A DNA stretch of 5,887 bases from Lachnospiraceae bacterium (GTDB lineage Bacteria; Bacillota; Clostridia; Lachnospirales; Lachnospiraceae). This document shows positions 5,147 through 5,887 of the stretch, in pieces. A program made the position numbers and the translations under genes. The stretch lies in contig JAFVEU010000101.1 of NCBI GenBank assembly GCA_017475845.1, forward strand, positions 1 to 5,887. Direction: 5' to 3'. Every line of letters begins with the position of its first letter. Position 1 is the stretch's first letter. Below the pieces are notes generated by a model that saw nothing but the letters and a program-made list of their open reading frames with translations, did no database searches and was not told the origin of the DNA.

Positions 5147-5887
5147 GGTAATCTTTGCCGTACCGGAAAGCTTTTCGATAACTTCGGGCTTGAAGTGGTG
5201 ACCGTGATCGTCGCATCTCCGAGATCCTTTGCCGTCACAAGACCGCTGCTGTTAACCTCCGCCACCTTAGGATCAGAAGATGACCATGTAACAGCCCTGT
5301 AGTCCTTATATACTTCTTCCTCCGAAGGTGTGAATACCGCTGTAAGCTGTATCTCATCCCCAACATGTGCTGTCTTTGAAAGAGGTGAGATCTTCAGATC
5401 CATGGGCTTCGTCTTATAGACGTAGTTAAACTCTTTTTCTGCTGAAAGAAGTACATCATTTCCCGCCTCTATATTTGTGATAAGTGTATTCCACTCAGCT
5501 TCTGAGCCCGCATAATTGACCTTTGTCACTTTTGTCTGCGCAAATGCGTTTTTCTTTATCGCACTTACCTTCTTATAGATTAACACCGTATCAAACCCGT
5601 TTGCTCCCTCAAAAGCGCTCTCTCCTACAGTTTCTATGCCCTGTCCCAGAATGAGTGACGTTATCCCGGTGCATCCGGCGAAAGCCGCATCCGGTATGAA
5701 AGTAAGCTCCGCCGGGAAGGTAACGGTCTCAAGTCCTGTACAATCCTTAAACAACGCCTTCCCGAGCTTAGCTGTATCATTAACAGGCGGAAGGACAGCT
5801 GTCTTATTTTTCTCACAGCCTTCAAAAGCGCTGTCACCTATAGTCTCCGCCTGTCTCAGGTCAATATCACCCGCCATGGAACGGCAC
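5140..5887 (-). CDS. BspA-type LRR and Ig-like surface protein, internal part (5' end outside window)
   Basis: The frame runs off the window edge. The ATG at 5877 lies in the middle of a repeat (GDIDLRQAETIGDSAFEGC) and codons before it stay open, so it is not the true start. Counting from that Met, LRR_5/BspA repeats occupy about 4-112 (IGDSAFEGC, IPDAAFAGCTGITSLIL, VGESAFEGA), closed by the typical NYAGSEAEWNTL cap at about 121-132. Residues 158-228 are a bacterial Ig-like (Big_2) domain, with WSSSDPKVAEV and GLVTAKDLGDATITVTT. The Big_2 domain loses its last strand after TVTT, where the frame runs into unrelated residues and a TGA at 5142-5140. The missing strand (SGTAKITV) is in the -1 frame and leads into the downstream half. 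Secreted or surface adhesion and host or substrate contact are the usual roles of this family. It is part of the same gene as the downstream half. Confidence 0.8.
   Translation of the reverse strand, partial: CRSMAGDIDLRQAETIGDSAFEGCEKNKTAVLPPVNDTAKLGKALFKDCTGLETVTFPAELTFIPDAAFAGCTGITSLILGQGIETVGESAFEGANGFDTVLIYKKVSAIKKNAFAQTKVTKVNYAGSEAEWNTLITNIEAGNDVLLSAEKEFNYVYKTKPMDLKISPLSKTAHVGDEIQLTAVFTPSEEEVYKDYRAVTWSSSDPKVAEVNSSGLVTAKDLGDATITVTTSSPKLSKSFPVRQRLPW

Noticed and set aside
5140..5200. Programmed -1 frameshift
   Set aside because: No canonical X XXY YYZ heptamer is in the right phase in the overlap and no stimulatory structure stands out; a small deletion explains it more simply.
5875..5877. 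ATG as start of the surface protein
   Set aside because: It lies within an LRR repeat, upstream codons remain open to the window edge, and a signal peptide is missing.

Overview
The window looks like a chromosomal segment from a low-to-mid G+C Gram-positive anaerobe. Lachnospiraceae or related Clostridia is the best guess. The basis is the pairing of a BspA-type leucine-rich-repeat/Ig-like surface protein with an Rpn/PD-(D/E)XK family gene of the type common in gut and rumen Clostridia, strong AGGAG-type ribosome binding sites, and a perfect consensus sigma-A promoter. The taxonomy is inference.

Layout. Positions 1-300 hold no convincing gene, only inverted repeats and fragments of reading frame, and are probably the inside edge of an integrated element. 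A tyrosine recombinase (301-1617, +) reads toward the 3' end of a tRNA-Ser(GCU) gene (1648-1735, -). This is the usual arrangement of an element integrated into a tRNA 3' end, so the element would extend leftward out of the window. From the tRNA rightward everything is on the minus strand: tRNA-Ser, its own promoter, serS (1823-3115), an Rpn-family nuclease/transposase-like gene (3183-4100), a strong terminator (4235-4275), and a cell-surface repeat protein (4298 to beyond 5887) that is split by an apparent frameshift near 5190-5206.

How the parts work together. SerRS charges the tRNA-Ser encoded just downstream of it. The tRNA also has a TTGACA-N17-TATAAT promoter whose -35 box contains the serS stop codon, so it can be made independently of serS. 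Its transcript would start at or within a 13-bp hairpin and end at a terminator lying inside the last codons of the integrase gene. The Rpn gene has its own candidate promoter with an inverted repeat over the spacer and -10 box, and a hairpin-rich leader. It also contains a strong internal Shine-Dalgarno/ATG that could give a separate 105-residue C-terminal protein, like the intragenic antitoxins reported for other Rpn genes. No terminator is visible between the Rpn gene and serS, so read-through into serS is possible.

I see no CRISPR array, complete insertion sequence or T-box. The observations most worth pursuing are the internal start in the Rpn gene, the tRNA promoter/hairpin/terminator arrangement at the element boundary, and the frameshifted surface protein.
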